Assembly: GCF_027925385.1 (NCBI RefSeq)
Contig: NZ_AP027142.1
Coordinates: 2,586,001 to 2,650,000, forward strand
Direction of reading: 5' to 3'
Source: Methylocystis iwaonis
Lineage (GTDB): Bacteria > Pseudomonadota > Alphaproteobacteria > Rhizobiales > Beijerinckiaceae
Length of the DNA: 64,000 bases
The translations under genes and the position numbers were made by a program. Shown in pieces: positions 16,569-24,813 of this stretch. The notes beneath the pieces were generated by a model. It worked only from the letters and a program-made list of their open reading frames with translations, was not told the origin of the DNA and ran no database searches. Within the stretch, counting starts at the first letter, position 1. Every line of letters begins with the position of its first letter.

Positions 16569-16906
16569 TGTTCTCCCCTCTTCAGGTGAGCGTGGCCGAT
16601 TTTTCGGCGCTTTTTGCCCATCCGCAGGTATTTTAAGCGGAAATGACAGCGATGAAAATGGCGGGCGCCGCGCTGCAAAAACTGGCCCCGCCTTGGTCGA
16701 GATCGCCATTTCCTTGGGCGGCGCGGATTTTGAGGCCGTTTATACGAGATCCGCTTGATTAGTTTGCGCCATTCCCGACGCTCGCGCTGCGAGCGATCGG
16801 GCATCCAGAGCCAAACCAGCGCTTTTGTGGCTCTGGATTCCCGATCGGGCCTTCGGCACGTCGGGAATGACAAGCGCCAGTCCGAGCTATTCAAACGGAA
16901 ACGATA
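16569..16906. other. Intergenic region between two minus-strand genes, with one composite repeat
   Basis: This 338-bp gap contains no supported gene. Its left part, just upstream of the 67-residue gene, is the likely promoter region of that gene. Its right half is composite repeat copy B. Confidence 0.6.
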
Positions 16907-16908
16907 TT
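16743..16908 (-). repeat. Composite 3-prime intergenic element, copy B (short form)
   Basis: On the minus strand the element starts immediately at the TAA of the 577-residue protein gene. It shows CCGTTTGAATAG, a TCATTCCCGACG...CGATCGGGAATCC hairpin, AGAGCCACAAAAGCGCTGG, and the distal AAATCAAGCGGATCTCGTAT-like end. Unlike copies A and C it carries no family 1 palindrome, so it may represent the element before that insertion or after its loss. Confidence 0.85.
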
Positions 16909-18640
16909 ACCTCTCGGCGACCGCCTCCACCTCCATGCTCTCCAATATGTCCCCCGGCCTGCGCGCCATCGCGTCCAGCGCATTGACGCCCTTCTCGGAG
17001 ACGAGGCGCACATGCAGCCGCTTGGGCTTCATGACATAGGCGGCCACGGCGTCAGCGATCTTGCGCGCCTTTTCGCCGCCGCCGAACACGACAGCAACGG
17101 CGGCGGCCGCCGTTTTGGCGTAGTCGGCGCGCAGCTTGTCGACCGGCTTCTTCTCGGTTTTCGATTCGAGCGCCAGCACCCGCTCGACTAGCGCGCCGCC
17201 GTCGAGCGTCAGCTCCGCCGATGTCAGCGACGACGCCAGCAAAGCGGCCCTGGAGACGATCGCCATGGGCGAAAAAACGGCCGCCGACACGCCGCCGAAA
17301 GTCACATTGAGCGTCGCCGCGCCCATGTCCTTCCCTTCGACGCGCAAGGGCGCAAAAACCGCCTCCTGAGTCTTCTCGCGCCATTCCCCGGCAAGCGAGG
17401 CCGAGAGATCGAGAGTGCGATAGCCCAGCGCCAGAAACTGCGCCGTCGACGGCGCTTCGCCGCGCGACGCGAGGTCGATGGCGAGCTGGTCCATGCGCCC
17501 GGAGAGTTTCGTCGGCGCAATTTCACGGAAGTCGGCGAAATCCGCCTCGGCGCCCGCGAGGCTGAATTTCATGCGCGCGCTCTCGCCCAGTCGCGCGTCC
17601 GGGAGATCGCCGTCGAGGCCCTTGGCTTCGATATGGCCGACCTGAGGAAAGGGGCTTTCGACGAGAGAAGCGAGACGCGCGTCGCGCAGGCCGAAGCGCT
17701 TCAGCGCCAGCCGCCCGCCATCGGAGGCGACGAGCGAGAGGTCCTCCAGCGCGAGGCTCCCGACCGCGCCATTGGCGACGCCGGCAGCGGCGATGCGGCC
17801 GATTTTCACCGTATAGGGGCTCTCTGCCGGCGCGCCCTTGCCCGTGGCGGCAATCTCACGAATGTCCAGCGACGCCACGTCGAAAGAAGCAGCCGCGTCG
17901 ATCACATCCTTCAGCAGCGCCGGATCGGCCTCCGCCTTGTCGGCGTCGAATTTGGCCAGCCGGTCGCGAAGCTGCGGGAGAGGGAAAGGCAGCGCCCTGC
18001 CCTTCACGCCCGTGACGGCAAGACGGCCAATCGTCGTCGTCATCCGGCCGGCCTTGTCCTCGATGATAAGCTGCTCGACGCTTTCCTCATCGACGACTGG
18101 CTTTGTCGCCTCCTGCGAATCGAGCCGCGTCGCGAGCGCGAGATAGGCAAGCTGGCGCAGGTCGATGCCCTTGGCGACGCTCGCGCCCCAGAGATAATGC
18201 TGCGCGCCGCCATCCGGTTTTTCCACCGTCTGCTCGGCGCCCGCCGCCCGCAGGATGGCGATCCTGCCTGCGACGACGTCGGCGGCGTCAATGTCGCGAT
18301 AGGCGCTTCGCTCGACGACGCCGCCGGCCCTGGTCTCGCTCGTGAGCGCGGGAATGCGAAGGCTTTTGGCCGAGAGGCGCGCAAGCCGCCCATCCACAGC
18401 TTTTGCGTCGCCCTTGAAGAGATCGGCGAGATCAATGGCCGACAGGGAAGCGCCTTTGAGCTCCAGATGGGGAATGCGATAGGTCGTGGCGCCGACCGTA
18501 AAGGTAAGATTATCCAGGACGATGTCGCTCTCGCCCGCGCGCGGGGCAAGCGGCGCGAGGGCCGCCGCGGCGACGAGGCCGAGGAAAACGAGGCGCGCCA
18601 GAACCGCCTTCCTGTGTCTAAGCTCTTGCATGATAGTCAC
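16907..18640 (-). CDS. Large secreted or periplasmic protein of unknown function
   Basis: I do not recognise this 577-residue protein. A basic N-terminus and hydrophobic stretch (RLVFLGLVAAAALAPLAP) form a signal peptide or anchor. The rest is soluble and rich in beta-strand-like repeats such as VLDNLTFTVGATTYRIPHLEL, GRLAVTGVKGRALPF and LRVEGKDMGAATLNV. They loosely recall the beta-stranded lipid-transfer fold of AsmA-like or DUF945/YdgA-like proteins. The C-terminus is Ala- and Lys-rich. A second start lies three codons downstream. Its TAA touches composite repeat B. Confidence 0.7.
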   Translation of the reverse strand: MTIMQELRHRKAVLARLVFLGLVAAAALAPLAPRAGESDIVLDNLTFTVGATTYRIPHLELKGASLSAIDLADLFKGDAKAVDGRLARLSAKSLRIPALTSETRAGGVVERSAYRDIDAADVVAGRIAILRAAGAEQTVEKPDGGAQHYLWGASVAKGIDLRQLAYLALATRLDSQEATKPVVDEESVEQLIIEDKAGRMTTTIGRLAVTGVKGRALPFPLPQLRDRLAKFDADKAEADPALLKDVIDAAASFDVASLDIREIAATGKGAPAESPYTVKIGRIAAAGVANGAVGSLALEDLSLVASDGGRLALKRFGLRDARLASLVESPFPQVGHIEAKGLDGDLPDARLGESARMKFSLAGAEADFADFREIAPTKLSGRMDQLAIDLASRGEAPSTAQFLALGYRTLDLSASLAGEWREKTQEAVFAPLRVEGKDMGAATLNVTFGGVSAAVFSPMAIVSRAALLASSLTSAELTLDGGALVERVLALESKTEKKPVDKLRADYAKTAAAAVAVVFGGGEKARKIADAVAAYVMKPKRLHVRLVSEKGVNALDAMARRPGDILESMEVEAVAER

Positions 18641-19018
18641 TCTAGGCCCTTGCCCGGGCGGGCGGCGAAGCAGGCAATCGGGTGATAGCTGTTTGGCGTC
18701 ACGAGCTCCAATACCTCCCCTTTACGGGGAGGTCGGCGGCCAAAGGCCGCCGGGTGGGGTTCGCGCAGCAACGGCAGCCGGTGGGGCTTACCCCACCCGA
18801 CCCCGCTTCGCGGGGCCACCCTCCCCGTAAAGGGGAGGGATTGGCTCACGCCCAGCTTTCACCCGATTGCCCTGAGGCGAATGGCGGGGCGGAGCTTGCA
18901 CTGCGGGCCCTACCGGGTAAAGCCTGCGACGATTTCCCCGCATTCCAAGGGGCGTGAGCTGGGTAAATCGCCCGCTCGACGATAGCCCGAGCTTTCGAAT
19001 GCGTGCTAGAGAGGCGCC
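18641..19018. other. Divergent intergenic region with a large palindromic repeat
   Basis: This 378-bp gap between the unknown secreted protein and the SixA-like gene holds no supported gene. A palindromic repeat lies at 18714-18839. The remainder presumably contains both promoters, but no clear -35/-10 pair could be fixed by eye. Confidence 0.6.
18714..18839. repeat. Palindromic intergenic repeat, CCTCCCCTTTACGGGGAGG type
   Basis: Outer arms CCTCCCCTTTACGGGGAGG and CTCCCCGTAAAGGGGAGG enclose two smaller hairpins (GGCGGCCAAAGGCCGCC and ACCCCGCTTCGCGGGG). The left arm is itself a palindrome. The structure resembles the C/G-rich repeat at 55882-55998 but differs in sequence. Confidence 0.75.
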
Positions 19019-19552
19019 ATGCGACGACTGCTTCTTCTGCGCCACGGCAAAGCCGACCGACACTCCGCTGGTGGAGACCGCGAGCGCCCACTCACGCGGC
19101 GCGGCGAGGACGACTCCCGCCGCATGGGGGCCTTTCTGCATGAGGCCGGCATGACGCCCGATCTCGCCGTCGCCTCGAACGCGCGGCGCGCCAAGCAGAC
19201 GATGGAGCTGGCGCTGCAAGCCTTTCCCGGCCATGTCACGCATGTCGTCGAAAACACGATCTATCTCGCCGAGGCCGACCACCTCCTCGATGTGCTGCGG
19301 CAAACGCCCGACAAGGCGCAAACCCTGCTGGCGGTGGGCCATAATCCAGGCTTCGCCGAACTCGCCGTCTGGCTCGCGGGCAGCGGCGACGAGAAAGAAC
19401 TCGGCCATATGCGCTCGAGCTTTCCGACGGCCGCGCTTGCCATTCTGGACTTCGATACGGAACACTGGGCCGAGGTCCGCAGAGGCGCCGCGCGACTGCA
19501 TCGCTTCGTCACGCCCTCGGCGCTCGGCGGCGACGCCGACGATCCGGACTGA
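19019..19552 (+). CDS. Histidine phosphatase superfamily protein, SixA-like
   Basis: The 177-residue protein has the branch-1 histidine phosphatase signature LLRHGKAD near the N-terminus, with the catalytic His in RHG. It also shows RPLTRRGEDDSRRMG, the ASNARRAKQT arginine loop and VGHNPGFAELAVWL with the second catalytic His. The size and the KAD ending fit SixA, which removes phosphate from phosphohistidine on HPt or NPr proteins. The actual substrate is unknown. The next gene starts 30 bp downstream on the same strand. Confidence 0.88.
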   Translation: MRRLLLLRHGKADRHSAGGDRERPLTRRGEDDSRRMGAFLHEAGMTPDLAVASNARRAKQTMELALQAFPGHVTHVVENTIYLAEADHLLDVLRQTPDKAQTLLAVGHNPGFAELAVWLAGSGDEKELGHMRSSFPTAALAILDFDTEHWAEVRRGAARLHRFVTPSALGGDADDPD

Positions 19553-19582
19553 GTTTCACCCAAAGGCGCGGGGGCGTGGCGC

Positions 19583-20674
19583 ATGCTGATCGAAACGCTC
19601 GTGACGCTGATCGCCGCCGCCGCGCCCGCCAAGCCGCCGCCGCTCGTCATCGCGCCCGCCGCGCTTTTTTGGCGCACGCCGACGCCCGCCTATGCGCCCG
19701 AGAAACGCGCCGTCGACAATTGGCGCGTCGAAAGCGCCCTCTGGCTCGACATGAGCCCGCTCGCCGCGGCGAAACGCGCCTTCGACGCCGACGACAACGA
19801 ACCGGCGCGCTGCGTGAAGCTCAATAATTACTGGTGCGTGAAAAGCGCCGGCTGGAACGGCGAGATCGCCGCCGACGCGGACGGCCATGTCGCCTTTGCC
19901 TCGGCCGAGGAAGGCGCCGCCGTCGCCGCTTTGCTGCTGCGGCGCTATTACGTCGACTATAAGCGCCACAGCGCCCGCGCCATTATCGAGCGCTGGGCGC
20001 CGGCGCAATGCGCGACTGTGGTGGCGCGCGCGACGCCCCCCGCAGCAGCCGCCCGGCCGGCTCCGAGCCCGGCGACCGGCCCCACGCTGAGCGCCGCGCC
20101 GGCCTCGCGGGCCGGCATGATGCGCATGCTGCCGCAGCGCATCGTGCCGATGGGGATCGCGCCGCGCGGCTTGCAGAATACGCTGCGGGCCCGCTGGCTC
20201 GCCGCACATGGCCGCGGCGACGTCGGCTGGGGAAGGCGACGCTCCGCCCCCGCCGCGCCGGACCTCATCCCTGCGCCGTCGATCATGGCCGGCGTTTCCG
20301 AGGCGCGGCCCAAGCGCGCCAAAACGCTGGCGGCGCCGGCGCCCGACACCCGCCTCGAGGCGACGGCGTCGCTCGCCGCTTTGCCGCCGGCGTTCCCGCC
20401 CCTGCCCACCATCGACTGCTCGGGCGAGCTCGCGCGCATCGGCAATTACGCCGCGCATGTCTCGGAAGGAATCGCCGCGACGCCGAACGACGACCTCGCG
20501 CTGTTCGACGCAACGGGGCGCCCCACCGACAAGCTCGCCCGGGCGCTGGCCAATATGGCCGCGGTGGAGATCGGCCCGGCCCGGCCGCGCTCGGGGCTTG
20601 TGAATGCGGCGGTCGCGCAGTTGCGCCGGCTTTTGGAGAGCCCGGCGACGCCCGAGGCCACCTCGCAGCGCTGA
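19583..20674 (+). CDS. Proline/alanine-rich protein with phage-endolysin-like NNPGN-type domain
   Basis: The 363-residue product is not confidently assigned. Residues of about 60-140 read CVKLNNYWCVKSAGWNGEIAAD, then HVAFASAEEGAAVAALLL, then SARAIIERWAP. That order matches small phage-associated domains with NNPGNIR...F.S...G.RA...II.RWAP, often linked to peptidoglycan-related or tail-associated proteins. Here the motif is degenerate. A Pro/Ala-rich linker follows and the C-terminal third is helical. The N-terminus is weakly hydrophobic without a clear signal peptide. No other phage genes are nearby. It lies between the SixA-like gene and aroC. Confidence 0.6.
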   Translation: MLIETLVTLIAAAAPAKPPPLVIAPAALFWRTPTPAYAPEKRAVDNWRVESALWLDMSPLAAAKRAFDADDNEPARCVKLNNYWCVKSAGWNGEIAADADGHVAFASAEEGAAVAALLLRRYYVDYKRHSARAIIERWAPAQCATVVARATPPAAAARPAPSPATGPTLSAAPASRAGMMRMLPQRIVPMGIAPRGLQNTLRARWLAAHGRGDVGWGRRRSAPAAPDLIPAPSIMAGVSEARPKRAKTLAAPAPDTRLEATASLAALPPAFPPLPTIDCSGELARIGNYAAHVSEGIAATPNDDLALFDATGRPTDKLARALANMAAVEIGPARPRSGLVNAAVAQLRRLLESPATPEATSQR

Positions 20675-20723
20675 GCCGGCCACTGGGTTTGACCCGCCTG
20701 CCCGCGCGACTTAGAACGCGCCA

Positions 20724-21797
20724 ATGTCCCACAACAGCTTCGGCCACCTCTTCCGCGTCACCACTTTCGGCGAAAGCCACGGAATCGCCCTCGGCGCGAT
20801 CGTCGACGGCTGCCCGCCCGGGATCGCGCTGAGCGAGGCCGACATCCAGGGCTTTCTCGACAAGCGCAAGCCGGGGCAATCGCGTTTCACCACGCAGCGG
20901 CGCGAGGCGGACGACGTCAAAATCCTGTCCGGCGTCTTCACTGACGCCGAGGGCCGGCAGGTCACGACCGGCACGCCCATCGCGCTCATGATCGAGAACA
21001 CCGACCAGCGCTCGAAGGACTATGGCGAGATCGCCAATAAGTACCGCCCCGGACACGCCGATTACGTCTATGAGGCGAAATATGGCATTCGCGACTATCG
21101 CGGCGGCGGGCGCTCCTCGGCGCGCGAGACGGCGGCGCGCGTCGCCGCCGGCGCGGTGGCGCGCAAAGTTATTCCCAACGTCTCGATCCGCGGCGCGCTG
21201 GTGCAAATCGGGCCGCATAAGATCGACCGCGCCCGCTTCGACTGGGCGGAAGTCGAGCGCAATCCGCTCTTCTGCCCCGACGCCGTCATGGCCGCGCAAT
21301 GGGCCGACTATCTCGACGGCGTGCGCAAGGCGGGCTCCTCCATCGGCGCCGTTGTGGAGGTTGTGGCCGAAGGCGCGCCGGCCGGCTGGGGCGCGCCGCT
21401 CTATGGCAAGCTCGACGCTGATCTCGCGGCGGCCATGATGTCGATCAACGCCGTGAAGGGCGTCGAAATCGGCGACGGCTTCGCGTCCGCGGAGCTGACG
21501 GGCGAGGAAAACGCCGACGAGATGCGCGCCGGGCCCACCTTCTTGTCGAACCACGCCGGTGGCGTGCTCGGCGGGATCTCGACGGGACAGCCGATTGTGG
21601 CGCGCTTCGCCGTGAAGCCCACCTCGTCGATCTTGACGCCCCGCCGCACGATCGACCGCGCGGGCAATGAGACCGAGATCGTCACCAAGGGCCGTCACGA
21701 CCCCTGCGTCGGCATCCGCGCCGTTCCGGTGGGAGAGGCGATGATGGCCTGCGTGCTGGCGGACCACTTTCTGCGGCATAGGGGACAGTGCGGGTGA
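20724..21797 (+). CDS. aroC: Chorismate synthase
   Basis: The 357-residue enzyme converts EPSP to chorismate, the last common step of aromatic biosynthesis, using reduced FMN. All three signatures are present: [18 protein letters not shown] at the N-terminus, [10 protein letters not shown] with [10 protein letters not shown] in the middle, and GGISTGQP with the FAVKPTSSI region near the C-terminus. Length is normal for the family. The ATG at 20724 begins the standard [17 protein letters not shown]-terminus. It is the most ordinary housekeeping gene in this part of the window and is followed by repeat DNA. Confidence 0.97.
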   Translation: MSHNSFGHLFRVTTFGESHGIALGAIVDGCPPGIALSEADIQGFLDKRKPGQSRFTTQRREADDVKILSGVFTDAEGRQVTTGTPIALMIENTDQRSKDYGEIANKYRPGHADYVYEAKYGIRDYRGGGRSSARETAARVAAGAVARKVIPNVSIRGALVQIGPHKIDRARFDWAEVERNPLFCPDAVMAAQWADYLDGVRKAGSSIGAVVEVVAEGAPAGWGAPLYGKLDADLAAAMMSINAVKGVEIGDGFASAELTGEENADEMRAGPTFLSNHAGGVLGGISTGQPIVARFAVKPTSSILTPRRTIDRAGNETEIVTKGRHDPCVGIRAVPVGEAMMACVLADHFLRHRGQCG

Positions 21798-22128
21798 GCG
21801 AAGCGCTCCCTTTAACGGGCTAAGCGAGTCACACATTTCGGGGACGTCATGGCCGGGCTTGTCCCGGCCACCCACGCCGAGGGGCTCGGCCTAGCCACGG
21901 ACAGGACCGGCTCTGCGCCAAAGACCGAGCCGGGCGACATGCGAGTGGATGATTTTTCGAGATTGGCGTCCTCCCGCCCAACACGAGCCGTCACTGCGCG
22001 GCGTGGATGGCCGGGACGAGCCCGGCCATGACGGCGTAGTGCAACGGGGAGGTATGGGGCCGCCGCCTCTGCCTGCCACGAACACAATCGATGAGGCGCA
22101 GCGGAAATTTCAGAAGGGAGCCCCAATC
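21798..22128. other. Repeat-bearing intergenic region
   Basis: No gene is supported in this 331-bp gap after aroC. It contains one convergent pair of family 2 hairpins. The downstream hydrolase frame extends into the gap, but its Tat signal and ribosome binding site place the start at 22129. Confidence 0.7.
21846..22032. repeat. Family 2 hairpin repeats, convergent pair 2
   Basis: Units at 21846-21878 and 22000-22032 are inverted copies of the 33-bp family 2 hairpin. The right unit has ACGAG in the loop where others have ACAAG, while the 7-bp stem is unchanged. The spacer of about 120 bp is unrelated to those of the other pairs. Confidence 0.88.
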
Positions 22129-23133
22129 ATGGCCTCGATCACCCGCCGCGCCGCCCTCGCCGGCGCCGCAAGCCTCGCCGCCGTCGGCGCGCAGGCGGGG
22201 GCCTCGTCTACGCTCTTCGTCTCCAACCCGGCCGAACTCGAACACGATCCCGGCCCCGGCTTTCCCGACAGTCCCGCGCGGCTGACAGCAATCTTCTCCC
22301 AACTCGGCGAGCCCGGCTTCGCCGCGCTCTCGCGCCTCGACGCGAGCGAAGCGTCGCGCGAGGCGCTGCTGCGCGTTCACTCGGCCGCGCATCTTGCGCA
22401 TCTGGAACAAGCCGCGCCGAAGGAGGGCCAGGCGCGCCTCGGCAATGACCTCGTCATGAGCGCGGGAACGCTGCGCGCCGCCTATCTTGCCGCCGGCGGC
22501 GCCGTCGCAGCGGTCGACGCCGTCATGAAAAAGCAGGCGCACAACGCTTTCGTCGCCGCGCGCCCGCCCGGCCATCATGCGCGCGCCGAAGCGCCGATGG
22601 GCTTCTGCTTCTTCAACAACGCCGCCATTGCCACGCGCCACGCGTTAGCGGCGCATGGCGCCGAGCGCGTCGGGATCGTCGATTTCGATTTGCACCACGG
22701 CAATGGCGTGCAGGAAATTTTCTGGGGCGAGAAGAACGTCCTTTATTGCTCGACGCATCAGATGCCGCTTTATCCCGGCACCGGCGCCGTTACGGAGACC
22801 GGCGCTTACGACAACATCGTCAACGCCCCGCTGCGCAAAGGAGATGGCGGCGAAGCCTTTCGCGCCGCGCTCGAGACCCGCATCCTTCCCCGCCTCGACG
22901 CCTTCCGGCCGGATATTGTCATTATATGCGCAGGCTTCGACGCGCATCTTCACGATCCGCTCGGCGGGCTGCGTCTCGTGGAAGCGGATTTTCGCGAGGC
23001 GACGCTGCGCATCATGGAAGTCGCGGCGCGACGCTGTGAGGGGCGCATCGTATCGCTGCTCGAAGGCGGCTATCGCCCGCCCGATTTGGCGGCGTCCGTC
23101 GCGGCGCATGTCGGCGCGCTGATGAGCGCCTGA
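22129..23133 (+). CDS. Tat-exported histone deacetylase family hydrolase
   Basis: The 334-residue protein belongs to the histone deacetylase / acetylpolyamine amidohydrolase superfamily. Zn-site motifs are visible: ARPPGHHARAE, FCFFNNAAIA, VDFDLHHGNG with the Asp-His metal ligands, ICAGFDAHLHDPLGG, and the C-terminal SLLEGGY tyrosine region. It would deacetylate small amines or amides. The first 25 residues carry a twin-arginine pattern (ITRRAALAGAASLAA), so the protein is probably exported folded, which is unusual for this family. The ATG at 22129 has AGAAGGGAG upstream and starts at this signal. The substrate is unknown. Confidence 0.85.
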   Translation: MASITRRAALAGAASLAAVGAQAGASSTLFVSNPAELEHDPGPGFPDSPARLTAIFSQLGEPGFAALSRLDASEASREALLRVHSAAHLAHLEQAAPKEGQARLGNDLVMSAGTLRAAYLAAGGAVAAVDAVMKKQAHNAFVAARPPGHHARAEAPMGFCFFNNAAIATRHALAAHGAERVGIVDFDLHHGNGVQEIFWGEKNVLYCSTHQMPLYPGTGAVTETGAYDNIVNAPLRKGDGGEAFRAALETRILPRLDAFRPDIVIICAGFDAHLHDPLGGLRLVEADFREATLRIMEVAARRCEGRIVSLLEGGYRPPDLAASVAAHVGALMSA

Positions 23134-23143
23134 AGAGGCTCAT

Positions 23144-23464
23144 ATGAAGAAAGCTTTTGCCTTGTCGTTCATGGTCGCCGCCTGCCTACCGCCGACAGCG
23201 CAAGCCCACCACCTCGACGCCTATGACGCGCGCATCCGCACTGAGGCCAATCTCCCCGCAGCGTGGTTTGCCTGCAAGAAGAGCGACGATTGCGCGCTCG
23301 TCTCCGCGCCTTGCCAATCGGGCCTCGCCGTGAGCGCCGCCCATGCAGAGGAAGCGCAGGATAGATTGAACCATACCTATTTCTTCTGCCTCGGCTCGGC
23401 GAAGGACGATACGGCCGCTTCCTGCGAAGCGCGCCGCTGCGTCACCGAGCCGAAGAAAAAATAA
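23144..23464 (+). CDS. Small secreted cysteine-containing protein of unknown function
   Basis: The 106-residue protein has a signal peptide of about 21 residues ending AQA. The mature part has six cysteines (ACKKSDDC, SAPCQSG, FFCLG, SCEARRC) and probably forms disulfides in the periplasm. KKSDDCALV resembles a segment of small secreted proteins found widely in proteobacteria, but no function follows. It lies 10 bp after the hydrolase gene and likely shares its transcript. Confidence 0.72.
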   Translation: MKKAFALSFMVAACLPPTAQAHHLDAYDARIRTEANLPAAWFACKKSDDCALVSAPCQSGLAVSAAHAEEAQDRLNHTYFFCLGSAKDDTAASCEARRCVTEPKKK

Positions 23465-23467
23465 ACC

Positions 23468-24221
23468 TCAGCGCGCCGCCTTCTCCACAACGCCAATCAG
23501 CGGCCCCATCGGATGAAACCGATCGTGGCGCGAGATCGAGGGCGCGTAGAGCGCCGAAGCAGAGCCGCCGTCGAGAAAGAGCGCGTCCGCGCACTTCAGC
23601 CGATCGCGAAACAGCGATGCGAATTGGTGGAAGGTGACCGGCTGGTTAGAGATGGCGAAGCGCACGACATGCCCGTCGAAGACCCCGACGCCATTGCGGA
23701 ACTTCTCCGACGTTCCACTGAATATGCGGATTGATCCGCCCGCCGACCAGCAGCATCGGCCCGGATTGCGTGGCGTAGGCGGCGCGCACGCCCGATCTTA
23801 AGAACCGCCCTGTCTCCGTGACGCCGGCCCGCGCGCCGTCGATCCAGAAGACCCCATTCGGCTTCAGGTGGAAATTGCCCGCGCCATTCGCCGTATTGGC
23901 GGCGTGCGACATTTTGCCCGCCTCGACATAGAGGCCCACGGGTGAAAAATCCTCGCCATACATCCCCGCATTCATCGCGAAGATGAGGCTTTGCCCTTTC
24001 GAGGAAAGATCATCGGCGAGACGGGAGAAAGCGCCATAGGTTTCGCCCCGCGCGTCACGCAGAAACAGCCTGATCGACGTTTTCCGCGCGTCATAGTCGC
24101 AGACCGTATAGGAGGCGCCCGCTTGCGACATCTCCGCACAGGCGGCGTCGGCCGCGCGCGGCGCGGCGCAGATCAGGCTCAGCGCAAGCGCTGTGGTTAA
24201 CTGTCGGTGAGCGATGCGCAT
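23468..24221 (-). pseudogene. Phosphodiester glycosidase family gene (DUF2233/NAGPA-like), frameshifted
   Basis: Two minus-strand frames together make one protein. The first runs from the ATG at 24221 with a signal peptide and DARGETYGAF, FAMNAGMYGEDFSPVGLYVE, NGAGNFHLKPNGVFWID and YATQSGPMLLVGGRINPHI, then goes out of frame near 23716-23720. The second frame continues with SGTSEKFRNGVGVFDGHVVRF, then ADALFLDGGSASALY and HPMGPLIGVVE. The NG-GV and LDGGSAS motifs are the family hallmark and sit only in the second frame. A one-base insertion or two-base loss would explain it. It may be a real pseudogene or a sequencing error; no slippery heptamer is obvious. Confidence 0.85.
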
Positions 24222-24348
24222 GAAGCCCTTTTTGAGCTCGAGGAAACGGGAAAGGCCCGCATTTCGATAAAATTGTTGCGAAAAACCGTTTCTAATTGTC
24301 AAGATATTGCGCGCATTCATTGCGGAGCGACAAGGGCAGGAGGCTAGA

Positions 24349-24738
24349 TTGCTCGGCTTCGAAATCTGGAAGAACGGCGAGAAGCTCGCAACGGCTGGCG
24401 TCAACGAGAACGGCGTGATTTCCTTCATGCTCACCTGGGTTGGCAAGGGAGCCGGGGCTCCTTTCCTCCTGGCCGACGGCCCTGCCATCGAAGGCCTCGA
24501 TCTGCGCGTGGGCGGCATCGACGCCTCCGATCCCGCCGGGGAGCAGAGCGTCGAATGGATCGAGGATACGGGCTTGCATATCGGCGACGACATCCGGATC
24601 AAGCTCGTTTCCACGGACGCCGTCGACGCCCCTGCCCGCCGCGAGCCGACCGAGGGCCTTCCGGCGGGGCAGCTCCGCTTCCTCCCCTGCACAAACTGCG
24701 GCGCGCCGCGCATCGCAGGCGCCACGCCGAGCGAATGA
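24349..24738 (+). CDS. Small protein of unknown function
   Basis: I do not recognise this 129-residue product. It is a soluble beta-rich protein with FEIWKNGEKLATAGV, GVISFMLTWVG, a central FLLADGPAIEGLDLRVGGID and WIEDTGLHIGDDIRIKL, ending in a CTNC cysteine pair that may bind metal or form a disulfide. The TTG at 24349 was chosen because GGCAGGAGG lies five bases upstream; the frame remains open further upstream. It diverges from the frameshifted glycosidase gene and lies 75 bp before ribB. Confidence 0.62.
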   Translation: MLGFEIWKNGEKLATAGVNENGVISFMLTWVGKGAGAPFLLADGPAIEGLDLRVGGIDASDPAGEQSVEWIEDTGLHIGDDIRIKLVSTDAVDAPARREPTEGLPAGQLRFLPCTNCGAPRIAGATPSE

Positions 24739-24813
24739 GCGCGATTTGAATCGGCGCGCCTGCGCCGCTACATATGCGGGAGCGGCGCCGTCCGGCGCCT
24801 TTTGGAGACCCGC

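Noticed and set aside
24739..24813. An FMN riboswitch before ribB
   Set aside because: The gap is only 75 bp and shows none of the conserved RFN-element blocks.
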